Notes: generated by a model from the sequence alone, not told the origin. A stretch of 44,376 nt of DNA from Acetatifactor sp. (GCA_024403365.1 JAKSRX010000005.1:1-44376); one strand, 5' to 3'. Shown: positions 7,236 through 16,207, counted from the first letter of the stretch. Translations and numbers: made by a program.

Positions 7236-8138
7236 TTATACGAACTGACGGAAGAACTCGCACTCGTCATCATTGCACTGTGTTGCTTCTTCCAGTCTGA
7301 TATTGACGTGGAAAACATGTGCCACCTCGGTTCTTTCCTTGGAACCGTAGATGTGCATCTTGCAGGGTACGCCCAGGTTGGTCAGGAACTGATACATGGG
7401 CTCCACGCCGGTCACAAGAAAATCATTTACCGCACTCATCACGAACGCAGGGGGAAAGTCGCTTGTCATGTATTTCATGGCATCCACTTTCTCCTTTATT
7501 TCTTCCGGCACTTTCTTGCCCACATATCCCAGATACTCTACGAAAAATCCATCCGTACCGGAATCACACATGCTCCTGCCGTCATAGGTACCGCAGTTTA
7601 AGCCCACCGCCTTGATCTTCACATCCGGCACTTTAAAGTCAAAAAGCTTGGCAAATGCAGGATTGCTCCAAATGGTAGCATAATGGCTCACCAACTGTCC
7701 GCCGGCGGAATCCCCCACCATCACCAGTCTGGCCTTGGCGATGTTGTACTTCTCACCCTGCTCGGCGATAAAGGTCATCACCTGATTGATATCCTCCACT
7801 GCGCCGGGGAATTTGGTCTCGGGCGCCAGACGGTAGTTGATATTTACCACGGTGAAACCTCTCTGAGCCAGAGACATGCAATAATACTGATACTGTACGG
7901 TGCTTCCGTATACCCAGCCGCCGCCATGCACATTCACGATGGTAGGCTGCTTCTCAGTCACTGTTTTCTGCACATAGATATCCAGGGTATTCTCCTCGCC
8001 ATGAGGTCCGTAGGAGATCCCGTCATATCTCTGAATATCCTCCGGGGTGGTCAATCCTTCGTCTCTCTTGGCATCAGATATCTTCCAGTCACGTCTGATC
8101 GCTTTCACCGCTACACTGATCTTCAACTTTTCAAACAT
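7236..8138 (-). CDS. Alpha/beta hydrolase, HSL-type esterase
   Basis: Cytoplasmic esterase of the hormone-sensitive-lipase group (300 residues). HGGGW at 71-75 forms the oxyanion hole and VGDSAGG centres on the nucleophile Ser144. The later SAVNDFLVTG and AVAHVFH-like region (EVAHVFHVN) hold the expected Asp and His of the triad. The chosen start is the ATG at 8138, with AAGGAGC 7-8 bases upstream; an upstream extension to 8210 would run deep into the previous gene and lacks a ribosome site. It overlaps the end of the sialate O-acetylesterase gene by 8 nt, so the two are translationally coupled. Together they suggest removal of acetyl or other ester groups from plant or mucin glycans; the exact substrate cannot be read. 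Confidence 0.88.
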   Translation of the reverse strand: MFEKLKISVAVKAIRRDWKISDAKRDEGLTTPEDIQRYDGISYGPHGEENTLDIYVQKTVTEKQPTIVNVHGGGWVYGSTVQYQYYCMSLAQRGFTVVNINYRLAPETKFPGAVEDINQVMTFIAEQGEKYNIAKARLVMVGDSAGGQLVSHYATIWSNPAFAKLFDFKVPDVKIKAVGLNCGTYDGRSMCDSGTDGFFVEYLGYVGKKVPEEIKEKVDAMKYMTSDFPPAFVMSAVNDFLVTGVEPMYQFLTNLGVPCKMHIYGSKERTEVAHVFHVNIRLEEATQCNDDECEFFRQFV

Positions 8139-9732
8139 TTTCCTGCTCCTTCTCATTTTTTGATGTCTCCTTGGCCCAAAAGGGTGCCAAAGGCAAGCCG
8201 TTTTTACCAAATATCTCTACTGCCGCGTAATCCGTCCACAGGTATCGTGCCTGGGTGGGTGCGCTGATCTGTTTGGAAGACAGGTGGATCCGATCTCCGT
8301 CAAATACCACTTCCGCCGCTTCCCATCTGCCGTCCTCTCCGGCGATCTCGAAACCATAGGAAGGCATGTGGATCACTGCCTCCTTGTCCTCTTTGATGCA
8401 GAACCCCTCTTCCGCATGGCTAAATTCCAGTGTGATCCTGTCTCCGTCCACCTGCATACCTTTGAAAGCAGGTCCGTAAGCCTCTGCTTCCTGTATGAGA
8501 TGATACACGTGATACAAGGCCTGCAATGCCAGACGCTTACCCACCTCAGTCTTTCGAGTGGGATGGATATGATTATATTCCCCGCAGTCGATGGCTACCG
8601 CCAGTCCGGTGTACTCATCTGCTTTATGGACTTTCATCTGGGCTTCCCGAATGGTGCACCAACTGTCCGTAATGGGATTGTCACGATATCGGTGCATGGG
8701 TAACTGCACCAGCATAAAAGGCAGCTTCTCCTGCCTGAACTCTCTTCTCCATACCGAGAGCATCTTCGTCAGAAGAGTCTCGTAAGCCCGGGGTCTGTGG
8801 TCGTCGCTTTCTCCCTGATAATAGATCACGCCTGCCAGTGCAAAGGGTGTCACTCTGCGAAGCATGGTCTCATACAGGCCACAGGGTCTGAACTCGTGCT
8901 TCGGTCCCATAGGACCCGGCCAGCGACAAGGGCCGTATACCTCCTGCACCTCGTCCCAGGTGGCATTGGGATGGGTAGCATAATACTCGCCCACCTTCGG
9001 CTCCCACCAGGCATGGTATGCCAGGTAATCCAAACGCTCCGCCTCGTACTCCTCCGGCTTCTGCTTCGCTACGATGTCTTCATATTCCGTCCAGTAAATG
9101 GCTGTTTTCTCATCTGAAAGCAAAGAGTCCTTATCCTGCCATGCACCGGCGCTGGTTCCGCCCCAGTTACAGCCGATGACACCCACCATCACGTCGGTGG
9201 CTTCTGCGATCTTTTCCCCAAAATAATATCCTACGGCAGACCAGGAATCCACGCCTTCCTCAGAACCCAGCATCCACCTGTCCTGCCGCTCGCTGTCCCT
9301 AAAGGTCTCGTCCACAAAGGCTCGCTGCCCTACCTGAAAGAAACGCACATTCGTAGTCTTTGCTCTCTGTTTTGCCGCCTCAAATTCTCTGTCCTGACAC
9401 AGTTTGAATTCCATGTTGGACTGACCTCCGGCCAGCCAGACTTCTCCCACATAGACATCCCGAAAAAGCAGTTGTTCCTCGCCGCAGGTCACAGAGAGCT
9501 CATAGGGGCCTCCCGCCTTCAGTCCCGGCAGGACTGCCAGAAAATTGTAGGCCAAGGAACCTTCTTCCGCCTCTTCGGCAACGCAGGCCCCCCTGGTCAG
9601 GACCTGTTGTCCCTGCAACAGCGTGGCAGTCACCTCAACTCCCACAGGGGCATATCCAAACACTCTAATGCTCTCATTCTGTTGTAGTACACAGTGATCC
9701 GAAAATACGGATGCACACTCAAATCGAATCAT
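8131..9732 (-). CDS. Sialate O-acetylesterase-like SGNH esterase
   Basis: A 533-residue carbohydrate O-acetylesterase of the SASA family. GGQSNMEF supplies the nucleophile Ser105 in a GDS-like block; YYQGESD is the conserved Gly/Glu block, and DCGEYNHIHP carries the Asp/His pair of the SGNH triad. The N-terminal 90 residues are a beta-rich lead-in usual in this family and the C-terminal 100 residues are a beta-sandwich-like tail. There is no signal peptide, so it probably acts inside the cell on imported acetylated oligosaccharides such as xylo-oligosaccharides or sialic acids. Its ATG overlaps the stop of the upstream small gene by 4 nt (ATGA arrangement), and it overlaps the downstream esterase gene by 8 nt. 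Confidence 0.92.
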   Translation of the reverse strand: MIRFECASVFSDHCVLQQNESIRVFGYAPVGVEVTATLLQGQQVLTRGACVAEEAEEGSLAYNFLAVLPGLKAGGPYELSVTCGEEQLLFRDVYVGEVWLAGGQSNMEFKLCQDREFEAAKQRAKTTNVRFFQVGQRAFVDETFRDSERQDRWMLGSEEGVDSWSAVGYYFGEKIAEATDVMVGVIGCNWGGTSAGAWQDKDSLLSDEKTAIYWTEYEDIVAKQKPEEYEAERLDYLAYHAWWEPKVGEYYATHPNATWDEVQEVYGPCRWPGPMGPKHEFRPCGLYETMLRRVTPFALAGVIYYQGESDDHRPRAYETLLTKMLSVWRREFRQEKLPFMLVQLPMHRYRDNPITDSWCTIREAQMKVHKADEYTGLAVAIDCGEYNHIHPTRKTEVGKRLALQALYHVYHLIQEAEAYGPAFKGMQVDGDRITLEFSHAEEGFCIKEDKEAVIHMPSYGFEIAGEDGRWEAAEVVFDGDRIHLSSKQISAPTQARYLWTDYAAVEIFGKNGLPLAPFWAKETSKNEKEQENV

Positions 9733-10031
9733 TCTTCGTCCTCTTCCGTGTCAACACCCAAGCCATACCGGTAGATCTCATTGATCTGCGCCTGGGCTTC
9801 CTCCATCTGTTTCTTTTGCATGATCGCATTTCTGTCGGAGAGAATGGCTAACATCTCATCCGTCACATCCTCGATGGAAGGATTCTCATATCGATACAGA
9901 TATCCCAGCATCCTGGTTCTGGTATAATCCGTGCGCAGATATCGTTTCACCATCAGCGCACAGTAATCCTCCGGAAAACCCTTCTGCAACAGTGCCTCAT
10001 ATAAACTTCTTCCCAAACCATCGTCTTCCAT
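9729..10031 (-). CDS. Conserved hypothetical protein, about 100 residues
   Basis: An acidic, helical soluble protein of 100 residues. I recognise the general pattern (DYTRTRMLGYL, DEMLAILSDRN, INEIYRYGLG) from hypothetical proteins in other Clostridia, but know no function. The start ATG at 10031 has GAGGA six bases upstream. The last codons overlap the start of the sialate O-acetylesterase gene by 4 nt, so it leads a three-gene operon. No cysteine cluster, signal peptide or known nucleotide-binding motif is visible. Confidence 0.75.
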   Translation of the reverse strand: MEDDGLGRSLYEALLQKGFPEDYCALMVKRYLRTDYTRTRMLGYLYRYENPSIEDVTDEMLAILSDRNAIMQKKQMEEAQAQINEIYRYGLGVDTEEDEE

Positions 10032-10078
10032 CTTATGTCCTCGTGATCCTTTATTTTTATCCTTGATTTCTGTTCCTA

Positions 10079-10089
10079 ATTATACCATA
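10079..10089 (-). promoter_or_regulatory. Extended -10 promoter of the esterase operon
   Basis: On the minus strand TG, one base, TATAAT (TATAAT at 10084-10079). The -35 position is only a run of Ts belonging to the neighbouring terminator, so activity would depend on the extended -10. Confidence 0.55.
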
Positions 10090-10100
10090 TTACCCCCAAT

Positions 10101-10137
10101 AAAAAACAGTACTCTTCCCAGGGAAAAGTACTGTTTT
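10101..10137 (-). terminator. Rho-independent terminator of the 70-residue protein gene
   Basis: An 11-bp perfect stem (AAAACAGTACT, 10103-10113, with its complement at 10127-10137) around a 13-base loop, followed on the minus strand by six Ts (complement of 10101-10106). It sits 27 nt after the stop of the gene at 10164-10376. Confidence 0.85.
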
Positions 10138-10163
10138 CATCATTTAATACTTTGTTCGATGAC

Positions 10164-10376
10164 TTATTTTAAGAACTTGCCAAGTACGCCGCCCAGCTTG
10201 TCTGCACCGATCTTAGCCTTAACACCGTCAACGATCTTGTTTACAGCATCATCGGGAAGGTCTACGCCTACAACGCCTTCTACTGTCTTTACGGGATCCT
10301 TGGTAAACTGGGTGCGAAGCTTCTCATCCTCAGTGATCTTCTTAATGGTAGAGGTAACCATTTCCTTAATATCCAT
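10164..10376 (-). CDS. 70-residue helical protein, Nif11/TOMM-leader-like
   Basis: A small soluble protein, two or three amphipathic helices. The middle part (KDPVKTVEGVVGVDLPDD) looks like the helix-turn-LP motif found in Nif11 and nitrile-hydratase-type leader peptides, and the end has GG followed by seven residues (LGGVLGKFLK). Similar stand-alone proteins occur in other Lachnospiraceae to my recollection, with no known function. No cyclodehydratase, radical SAM or peptidase-transporter gene is near, so a modified peptide product is not supported. It is monocistronic with its own good promoter (10407-10435) and strong terminator (10101-10137), suggesting substantial expression. Confidence 0.75.
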   Translation of the reverse strand: MDIKEMVTSTIKKITEDEKLRTQFTKDPVKTVEGVVGVDLPDDAVNKIVDGVKAKIGADKLGGVLGKFLK

Positions 10377-10406
10377 AGCAAATACCTGCCTTTCTTTTTT
10401 TCTCTT

Positions 10407-10435
10407 ATTATACGCCTTTTCCGACCAAAACTCAA
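10407..10435 (-). promoter_or_regulatory. Promoter of the 70-residue protein gene
   Basis: On the minus strand TTGAGT (10435-10430), a 17-base spacer and TATAAT (10412-10407). The ribosome site AGGT lies between it and the ATG at 10376. Confidence 0.8.
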
Positions 10436-10501
10436 TCCGCGCTTACGCGATATTTTCCGACGTAAAAAACACGCAAAAAACTATACGAAACGGTCAAACT
10501 A

Positions 10502-10510
10502 TGCTATACT
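10502..10510 (+). promoter_or_regulatory. Extended -10 promoter of the NSS transporter gene
   Basis: TG, one base, TATACT (10505-10510) about 50 bases before the start codon. No convincing -35 is visible at the right spacing. Confidence 0.55.
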
Positions 10511-10559
10511 AAGTCATACTTTGTTACCAATCAAGCAAACACGATCAATAGGGGGTACT

Positions 10560-11957
10560 ATGGAAAAAAGAAATTCCTTCAAGGGATCCATCGGATTCGT
10601 CCTGGCTGCTGCCGGAAGTGCGGTAGGTCTGGGCAACATCTGGCGTTTTCCTTATCTGGCCGCAAAGGATGGGGGCGGTCTGTTTTTATTCGTTTACATC
10701 GTTCTGGCGCTGACCTTCGGTTTCACTCTGCTGACTACCGAGATCGCCATCGGCCGTAAGTCAAAGCAAAGTCCTTTGACCGCATACACGGAACTGAAGA
10801 AAGGTTGGAAGCCTCTGGGCATTCTCTCCTGTCTGGTTCCTGTGATCATTCTTCCCTACTATGTCTCTATCGGCGGCTGGGTATTGAAATATTTCCTGCT
10901 GTTCCTGACAGGCAAGGGAGCGGATGCCGCTGTAGACGGTTACTTCGGCGGATTTATCACCCAGGAATTGCAGCCTATCATCACCATGGGCATCTTCCTG
11001 CTGGCGGTTGCGCTGATCATCTATAAGGGCGTCAACAAGGGTATCGAGGCATCCTCCAAGATCATCATGCCGCTGTTGTTTATCCTGGTCATCGGCATTT
11101 CCGTTTACGCTCTGACCATTCGATTTACCGATGCTTCCGGTGTCACCCGTACCGGTCTGCAGGGCCTGAAGATCTACGTGGTACCCGACTTTACCGGCAT
11201 TACCCTGAAGCAGTTTACCACTGTTGTATTGGATGCCATGGGACAGTTGTTCTTCAGCCTGAGTGTTGCCATGGGTATCATGATCGCCTACGGTTCCTAC
11301 GTATCCGATGATGCCGACCTGGTAAAAAGCATCAACCAGATCGAGTTCTTCGACACACTGGTTGCTTTCCTGGCAGGCGTTATGATCATCCCCGCTGTCT
11401 ATGTATTCATGGGCAGAGAAGGTATGTCCGCCTCCGGTCCCAGCCTGATGTTCGTCTCCATCCCCAAGGTATTCGCCTCCATGGGTACGGTAGGAACCGT
11501 CATCGGCTGTCTCTTCTTCGCAATGGTACTATTTGCGGCACTGACCAGCGCCGTCTCCGTCATGGAAGCCATTGTTTCCAGTATGATGGATGAGTTCAAA
11601 ATATCCCGCGGCAAAGCTACTGTGATCGAGGGCATCATCGCTGCTGTTGCCGGCGCCATCGTCTGCTTAGGCTACAACAAGCTCTACTTTGAAGTAACTC
11701 TTCCCACCGGCAGCGTGGCACAGATCCTGGACATTATGGATTACATCAGCAACAACTTCCTGATGCCTGTAGTCGCTATCGCCACCTGTATTCTGGTGGG
11801 TTGGATCATTAAGCCTAAGACCATCATCGACGAGGTGGAGAAAAACGGACAGATCATGGGACGTAAGCGCCTGTATACCGTGATGATCAAGTACATCGCG
11901 CCGGTGCTGCTGTTTATCCTGTTCTTAAAGTCCATCGGTGTATTGACTGTCATCTAA
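10560..11957 (+). CDS. Sodium-dependent transporter, NSS/SNF family
   Basis: Plasma-membrane symporter of the neurotransmitter:sodium symporter family (465 residues, LeuT fold, about 11-12 hydrophobic segments) that brings in an amino acid or amine with Na+. The first unwound helix AAAGSAVGLGNIWRFPYL (about 16-33) is the family signature and builds the Na+ and substrate sites; the conserved DGGG follows at 37-40. The ATG at 10560 has AGGGGG close upstream; an upstream TTG start (10521) lacks support. Prokaryotic members usually carry Trp, Tyr, Leu or similar; the substrate here is not determinable. Na+ dependence fits the sodium-type ATP synthase c subunit encoded at 35860-36117. A strong terminator follows. 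Confidence 0.93.
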   Translation: MEKRNSFKGSIGFVLAAAGSAVGLGNIWRFPYLAAKDGGGLFLFVYIVLALTFGFTLLTTEIAIGRKSKQSPLTAYTELKKGWKPLGILSCLVPVIILPYYVSIGGWVLKYFLLFLTGKGADAAVDGYFGGFITQELQPIITMGIFLLAVALIIYKGVNKGIEASSKIIMPLLFILVIGISVYALTIRFTDASGVTRTGLQGLKIYVVPDFTGITLKQFTTVVLDAMGQLFFSLSVAMGIMIAYGSYVSDDADLVKSINQIEFFDTLVAFLAGVMIIPAVYVFMGREGMSASGPSLMFVSIPKVFASMGTVGTVIGCLFFAMVLFAALTSAVSVMEAIVSSMMDEFKISRGKATVIEGIIAAVAGAIVCLGYNKLYFEVTLPTGSVAQILDIMDYISNNFLMPVVAIATCILVGWIIKPKTIIDEVEKNGQIMGRKRLYTVMIKYIAPVLLFILFLKSIGVLTVI

Positions 11958-11978
11958 AAGATGCACTGCATAAAACGA

Positions 11979-12007
11979 GGGCGTACCTGATGGTACGCCC
12001 TTTTTTT
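11979..12007 (+). terminator. Rho-independent terminator after the NSS transporter gene
   Basis: GGGCGTACC (11979-11987), four-base loop, GGTACGCCC (11992-12000), then seven Ts. The same hairpin lies just past the stop of mfd on the other strand, where a weaker T-rich tail follows, so it may act in both directions. Confidence 0.92.
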
Positions 12008-12010
12008 GCT

Positions 12011-15000
12011 CTATTTTGCCAATAAATGTTTCATTTCCTCCCGCAGTTCCTCGGTCTTGCCAAGCAATATCTCTGCCGTCAACTCCGCCAGTTCCGCCTT
12101 CTTGTACTTGTAGGTAAAGAAGGGGGCGCCGTATGCCGTGAAGGAAAGATTCTGACCGTGCTTTTTCAACATCTCCGGAATCTTCGTAGGATCGATCTTG
12201 GCATCCGGACGGAAGGTAAATGTGATCCTCTCATTCTTGCCCTTGATCTCCGTCATAAACAGACTGTGAGCTGCCACACGGATCAAAGCGATCCGCAGCA
12301 AATTGTCCACAGACTTGGGCACCTCACCGAAACGATCGATCAGTTCATCCTTCATCTCATCCCGCTCTTTGACGTTCTCAATGCCTGCAATTCGCTTATA
12401 GATATCCAGTTTCTGCACTTCATTCATAATATACGTTCCCGGGATAAAGGCATCCACATCCAGGTCGATCAATGTGGCAAAATCCGTGGGAACGGTGACA
12501 CCTTTCAGGGTCTGCACCGCTTCGTTCAGCATCTTGCAGTACAGGTCGTAGCCCACCGCTTCCATGTGCCCGTGCTGGCTGACGCCCAGCAGGTTTCCTG
12601 CGCCTCTGATCTCCAGATCTCGCATAGCGATCTTGAATCCGCTGCCCAGATCGGTAAACTCTCTGATGGCTGCCAGACGCTTCTCCGCCACTTCTCTGAG
12701 CACCTTGTCACGCTTATACATCAGAAAAGCATAGGCGGTTCTGTTGGAACGACCTACACGACCTCTAAGCTGATAGAGCTGGGAAAGACCCAGATTATCG
12801 GAGTCGTGAATGATCATGGTGTTTACGTTGGAGATATCCAGTCCGGTCTCGATGATGGTAGTGGAGACCAGTACATCGATCTCGCCGTTGACGAAATCAT
12901 ACATGATCTTTTCCAGCTCCTGCTCCTTCATCTGTCCGTGTGCATAAGCAAAATTCGCCTCGGGCACCAGTTCCTGCAGCTGTGCCGTCACATCCGCAAT
13001 ATTGTTGACGCGGTTATATACATAATATACCTGGCCGCCTCTGGCCAATTCTCTGCAGATAGCTTCCCGCACCATCTCTTCATTGTATTCGCTGACAAAG
13101 GTCTGAATGGGCAGACGGTCCTCCGGTGCCTCCTCCAATACACTCATGTCGCGGATACCTACCAGACTCATATGGAGGGTTCTGGGGATCGGGGTAGCCG
13201 TCAGCGTCAGTACATCTACGTTTTCTTTTAACTTCTTGATCTTCTCCTTGTGAGCCACGCCGAAACGCTGCTCCTCATCGATGATCAATAGACCAAGATC
13301 CTTATACTGTACATCCGCAGAAAGCACTCTGTGGGTACCGATGACGATATCCACCATGCCCTTCTTTAAGTCGGTGACAGTCTTCTTGATATCCGCGGGG
13401 GAACGGAAGCGGCTCATCAGTTCCACTCTCACCGGGAAATCTTTCATACGCTGAGCAAAGGTATTGTAATGCTGCTGTGCAAGGATCGTGGTGGGTACCA
13501 GATATACCACCTGCTTGCCCTCCTGCACTGCCTTGAAGGCTGCACGGATGGCGATCTCCGTCTTGCCGTAACCTACGTCGCCGCAGATGAGACGATCCAT
13601 GATCTTGGTGCTCTCCATGTCCGCCTTGGTATCCGCGATGGCTGACAACTGATCCTCTGTCTCCTCAAAGGGGAACATCTCCTCAAACTCACGCTGCCAT
13701 ACCGTATCCTGACCGTAACAATATCCCTGGCTGTTCTGTCGCAGGGCATAGAGTTCTACCAGGTCCTTTGCCACTTCGCCCACAGCGGTACGCACCTTGG
13801 TCTTGGTCTTCTCCCAGTCCTTTGCACCCAGTTTGTTCAGCTTAGGCTTCTTTGCATCGGCGGAAGCATACTTCTGTATCACATCCAGTCCGGTGGCAAG
13901 CACATACAGATTGCCTCCGTCCCGGTACTCTATCTTCATGTAGTCCTTGACGACACCTTCCATCTCCACCTTTTCGATGCCGCGGTAGATGCCCAGTCCA
14001 TGACTTTCATGGACCACATAATCCCCCACCTTCAGTTCATTGAAATCCTGAATAGCCTGACCCTGATAGATCTTCTTGGGCTTCTTTTTCTTCTTTTCCG
14101 CGCCGAAAATATCGGTCTCGGAGATCACCACGAACTTGATCAGGGGATACTCGAATCCTCTGTTCACGTGGCCGTAGTAGGTCAATACCTCACCAGGTAA
14201 TACCTCTCTGAAAGGATCCTCCGTGTAGACTGCGGTGAGCTCGTTGTCTCGCAGGTCTTCCGCCAGACGCTTCGCTCTGGTTCTGGAGCCGGACAACAAC
14301 AGGACTCTGTAACCGTTTTTCTTAAAGTGCTTCAGGTCCTTGACCAGCGCCTCGAAACTGTTGTTATAGGGCGCCGTACTTTTCACTTCCATATTCCACT
14401 TCAGTTCCGGCTTAAAATATCCGTTCTTCTGATCCATGGTGGAAATCATGACGATATGACCGTTCTGCAGTTTCGCAGCCACGGTCTCCCCGCTGTAAAG
14501 CAGGTTCATCTGGCCGGGCAAAATATAACCCTTCTCCGCTCTCTGGAACATGCTCTCACGAAATTCCAGTTCCACAGCCTCCGCCTGCTCCTTGATACGC
14601 ACAGGCTCCTCTAAGAAAAACAGAGGCAGTTTGCTGCCGTTTTTCTTTGCGATCTCAGTCAGCATCTCCGGCAGGGTACAGGTATCCTTGAAGAAATAAC
14701 GAATATATCCCTCCAGGTTCACCTTCATGCCGAATTCGATCAGCTGCTCTCTCAGTTCCTTTACGGTAGTAGCGACTCTGTGTGCCTCCTCCGTCTGAAA
14801 CTTCTCGCGGAAGAATTCCTCTCTGGTCTTTGCCTCTGCCTCGATCTTTTTGACGCCCGTCAGGATCTCCTCTTCCGTCAGCACAAATTCTGCCGCAGGG
14901 AAGATACTGATGTCGGACAATTTCTCGATGGAGCGCTGGCTCAGTACATCGAAGCTTCGAATACTGTCCACCTCGTCGCCCCACAGTTCGATTCTGTAAG

Positions 15001-15559
15001 GATTCTCCTCCGTCAGATCGAAGATATCTATGATACCGCCGCGCACGGAAAACTGTCCGGGATTCTCTACCTGATATACCTTCTCATAGCCGAAGGAGAC
15101 CAGCGTCTTGGACAGCTGATGTTCTTCCAGCAGACCACCCTTTTCAATGTCGATCACATGCTTCTCTCGGTCCCACTTTACCATGGGCGCCATCAGAGCG
15201 GCATAGGTGGTGATGATGGTGACGGGCTTCTGTTCCATAAGACGGCGAAGCACCTTCACTCTTTCCTGTGTCAGTTTATTGCCGTGAATATCCGCCTGAA
15301 AGAAGATCAGATCCTTCGCAGGATATAACATGACATTTCTGTCATAAAATTTGTACTCATCGTACAATTCTTTCGCTTTTAAGTCATTATAAGTAACGAT
15401 GACTTTTACCTTAAAGCCATCGCTGAGTCCGAATACCATATGCAGTTTTTGGGAGTCGGAACATCCGGTGAGGGAAGCATAACACTTCTGCTTCTTTAAG
15501 GTCTCCCGGATCGCATCATACTCCGCCAGCTCCTTCAGAGGAGATAACAAAGCCTGCAT
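12011..15559 (-). CDS. mfd: Transcription-repair coupling factor Mfd
   Basis: Large ATP-driven DNA translocase that removes RNA polymerase stalled at lesions and recruits UvrA (1182 residues, normal length). In order: UvrB-like N-terminal region (1-about 330), a linker, the CarD/RID RNA-polymerase-binding module at about 511-563 (GDYVVHESHGLGIYRGIEK), and the RecG-like SF2 motor with Walker A CGDVGYGKTE at about 660-668, DEEQ at 761-764, then the TRG and C-terminal domains. The ATG at 15559 is preferred over the ATG at 15583 because GGAAGG lies 6 bases before it and it avoids a 23-nt overlap with pth. It follows pth by 1 nt, the usual pth-mfd pairing in Firmicutes. Confidence 0.97.
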   Translation of the reverse strand: MQALLSPLKELAEYDAIRETLKKQKCYASLTGCSDSQKLHMVFGLSDGFKVKVIVTYNDLKAKELYDEYKFYDRNVMLYPAKDLIFFQADIHGNKLTQERVKVLRRLMEQKPVTIITTYAALMAPMVKWDREKHVIDIEKGGLLEEHQLSKTLVSFGYEKVYQVENPGQFSVRGGIIDIFDLTEENPYRIELWGDEVDSIRSFDVLSQRSIEKLSDISIFPAAEFVLTEEEILTGVKKIEAEAKTREEFFREKFQTEEAHRVATTVKELREQLIEFGMKVNLEGYIRYFFKDTCTLPEMLTEIAKKNGSKLPLFFLEEPVRIKEQAEAVELEFRESMFQRAEKGYILPGQMNLLYSGETVAAKLQNGHIVMISTMDQKNGYFKPELKWNMEVKSTAPYNNSFEALVKDLKHFKKNGYRVLLLSGSRTRAKRLAEDLRDNELTAVYTEDPFREVLPGEVLTYYGHVNRGFEYPLIKFVVISETDIFGAEKKKKKPKKIYQGQAIQDFNELKVGDYVVHESHGLGIYRGIEKVEMEGVVKDYMKIEYRDGGNLYVLATGLDVIQKYASADAKKPKLNKLGAKDWEKTKTKVRTAVGEVAKDLVELYALRQNSQGYCYGQDTVWQREFEEMFPFEETEDQLSAIADTKADMESTKIMDRLICGDVGYGKTEIAIRAAFKAVQEGKQVVYLVPTTILAQQHYNTFAQRMKDFPVRVELMSRFRSPADIKKTVTDLKKGMVDIVIGTHRVLSADVQYKDLGLLIIDEEQRFGVAHKEKIKKLKENVDVLTLTATPIPRTLHMSLVGIRDMSVLEEAPEDRLPIQTFVSEYNEEMVREAICRELARGGQVYYVYNRVNNIADVTAQLQELVPEANFAYAHGQMKEQELEKIMYDFVNGEIDVLVSTTIIETGLDISNVNTMIIHDSDNLGLSQLYQLRGRVGRSNRTAYAFLMYKRDKVLREVAEKRLAAIREFTDLGSGFKIAMRDLEIRGAGNLLGVSQHGHMEAVGYDLYCKMLNEAVQTLKGVTVPTDFATLIDLDVDAFIPGTYIMNEVQKLDIYKRIAGIENVKERDEMKDELIDRFGEVPKSVDNLLRIALIRVAAHSLFMTEIKGKNERITFTFRPDAKIDPTKIPEMLKKHGQNLSFTAYGAPFFTYKYKKAELAELTAEILLGKTEELREEMKHLLAK

Positions 15560-15560
15560 G

Positions 15561-16130
15561 TCATACCTTCCTGTTAAACTCATTCATTGCCGCATCTGCA
15601 CCCTCGGTGATGATCATACGGATCGCATCACAGGCGCGCTCTGCAGCAAGGTCCATCATTTTCTGTTCCGGTGCGGAGAAATGTCCCAGCACATAGTCTG
15701 CCAGATCCCAGTTCTTCGGCTTCTCACCCACACCTACCTTGATACGGTTAAAGGTGTCATGGCCCAGATGCAAAATGATATTTTTCAGACCGTTGTGTCC
15801 GCCGGCGCTTCCCTTCTTGCGGATGCGAAGCTGTCCTACATCCAGACTGATGTCATCGGAGATCACGATCAGTTCCGTGGTCTCATCCGCTTTGTAGAAA
15901 TTCAGGACCTCACGGATACACTCACCGCTTAAGTTCATGTAAGTAAGAGGCTTTACCAGGATACACTTTTGTCCTGCCACGATACCTTTCCCAAGCATTC
16001 CCTTGAACTTGTTTTCGGAGATGTCGATCCTCTCCTGATCTGCCAGCTTATCCACCACGGCAAATCCAATATTATGTCTGGTATTATGATATTCTTTTCC
16101 AAAATTTCCGAGACCTACGATAATATACAT
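15561..16130 (-). CDS. pth: Peptidyl-tRNA hydrolase
   Basis: Cytoplasmic enzyme that recycles peptidyl-tRNA released from stalled ribosomes (189 residues, typical). Active-site residues are present: Asn9, catalytic His19 in TRHNIG, Asn66 in TYMNLSG, the Asp pair at 92-93 and Asn113 in GGHNGL. One unusual point: the N-terminal GLGNPG loop reads GLGNFG, Phe10 replacing the nearly invariant Pro. Ribosome site AAGGAAG precedes the ATG. It is the first gene of pth-mfd, with its own promoter just downstream of the spoVG terminator. Confidence 0.96.
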   Translation of the reverse strand: MYIIVGLGNFGKEYHNTRHNIGFAVVDKLADQERIDISENKFKGMLGKGIVAGQKCILVKPLTYMNLSGECIREVLNFYKADETTELIVISDDISLDVGQLRIRKKGSAGGHNGLKNIILHLGHDTFNRIKVGVGEKPKNWDLADYVLGHFSAPEQKMMDLAAERACDAIRMIITEGADAAMNEFNRKV

Positions 16131-16162
16131 TCTTGCGTCTTCCTTTTTTCGTCAGTACTACT

Positions 16163-16191
16163 ATCTTACCCAAAAAACACGTGAAACGCAA
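16163..16191 (-). promoter_or_regulatory. Promoter of pth-mfd
   Basis: On the minus strand TTGCGT (16191-16186), a 17-base spacer and TAAGAT (16168-16163), about 33 bases before the pth start. Confidence 0.6.
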
Positions 16192-16207
16192 GTTTTCTGT
16201 AGTACAC

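Noticed and set aside
8139..8210. Longer N-terminus for the alpha/beta hydrolase
   Set aside because: It would overlap the acetylesterase gene by 80 nt, has no ribosome site and adds a Pro/Arg/His-rich stretch unlike the family.
12026..15328. Long plus-strand frames opposite mfd
   Set aside because: Mirror frames of a conserved 1182-residue gene; no start signals or recognisable domains.
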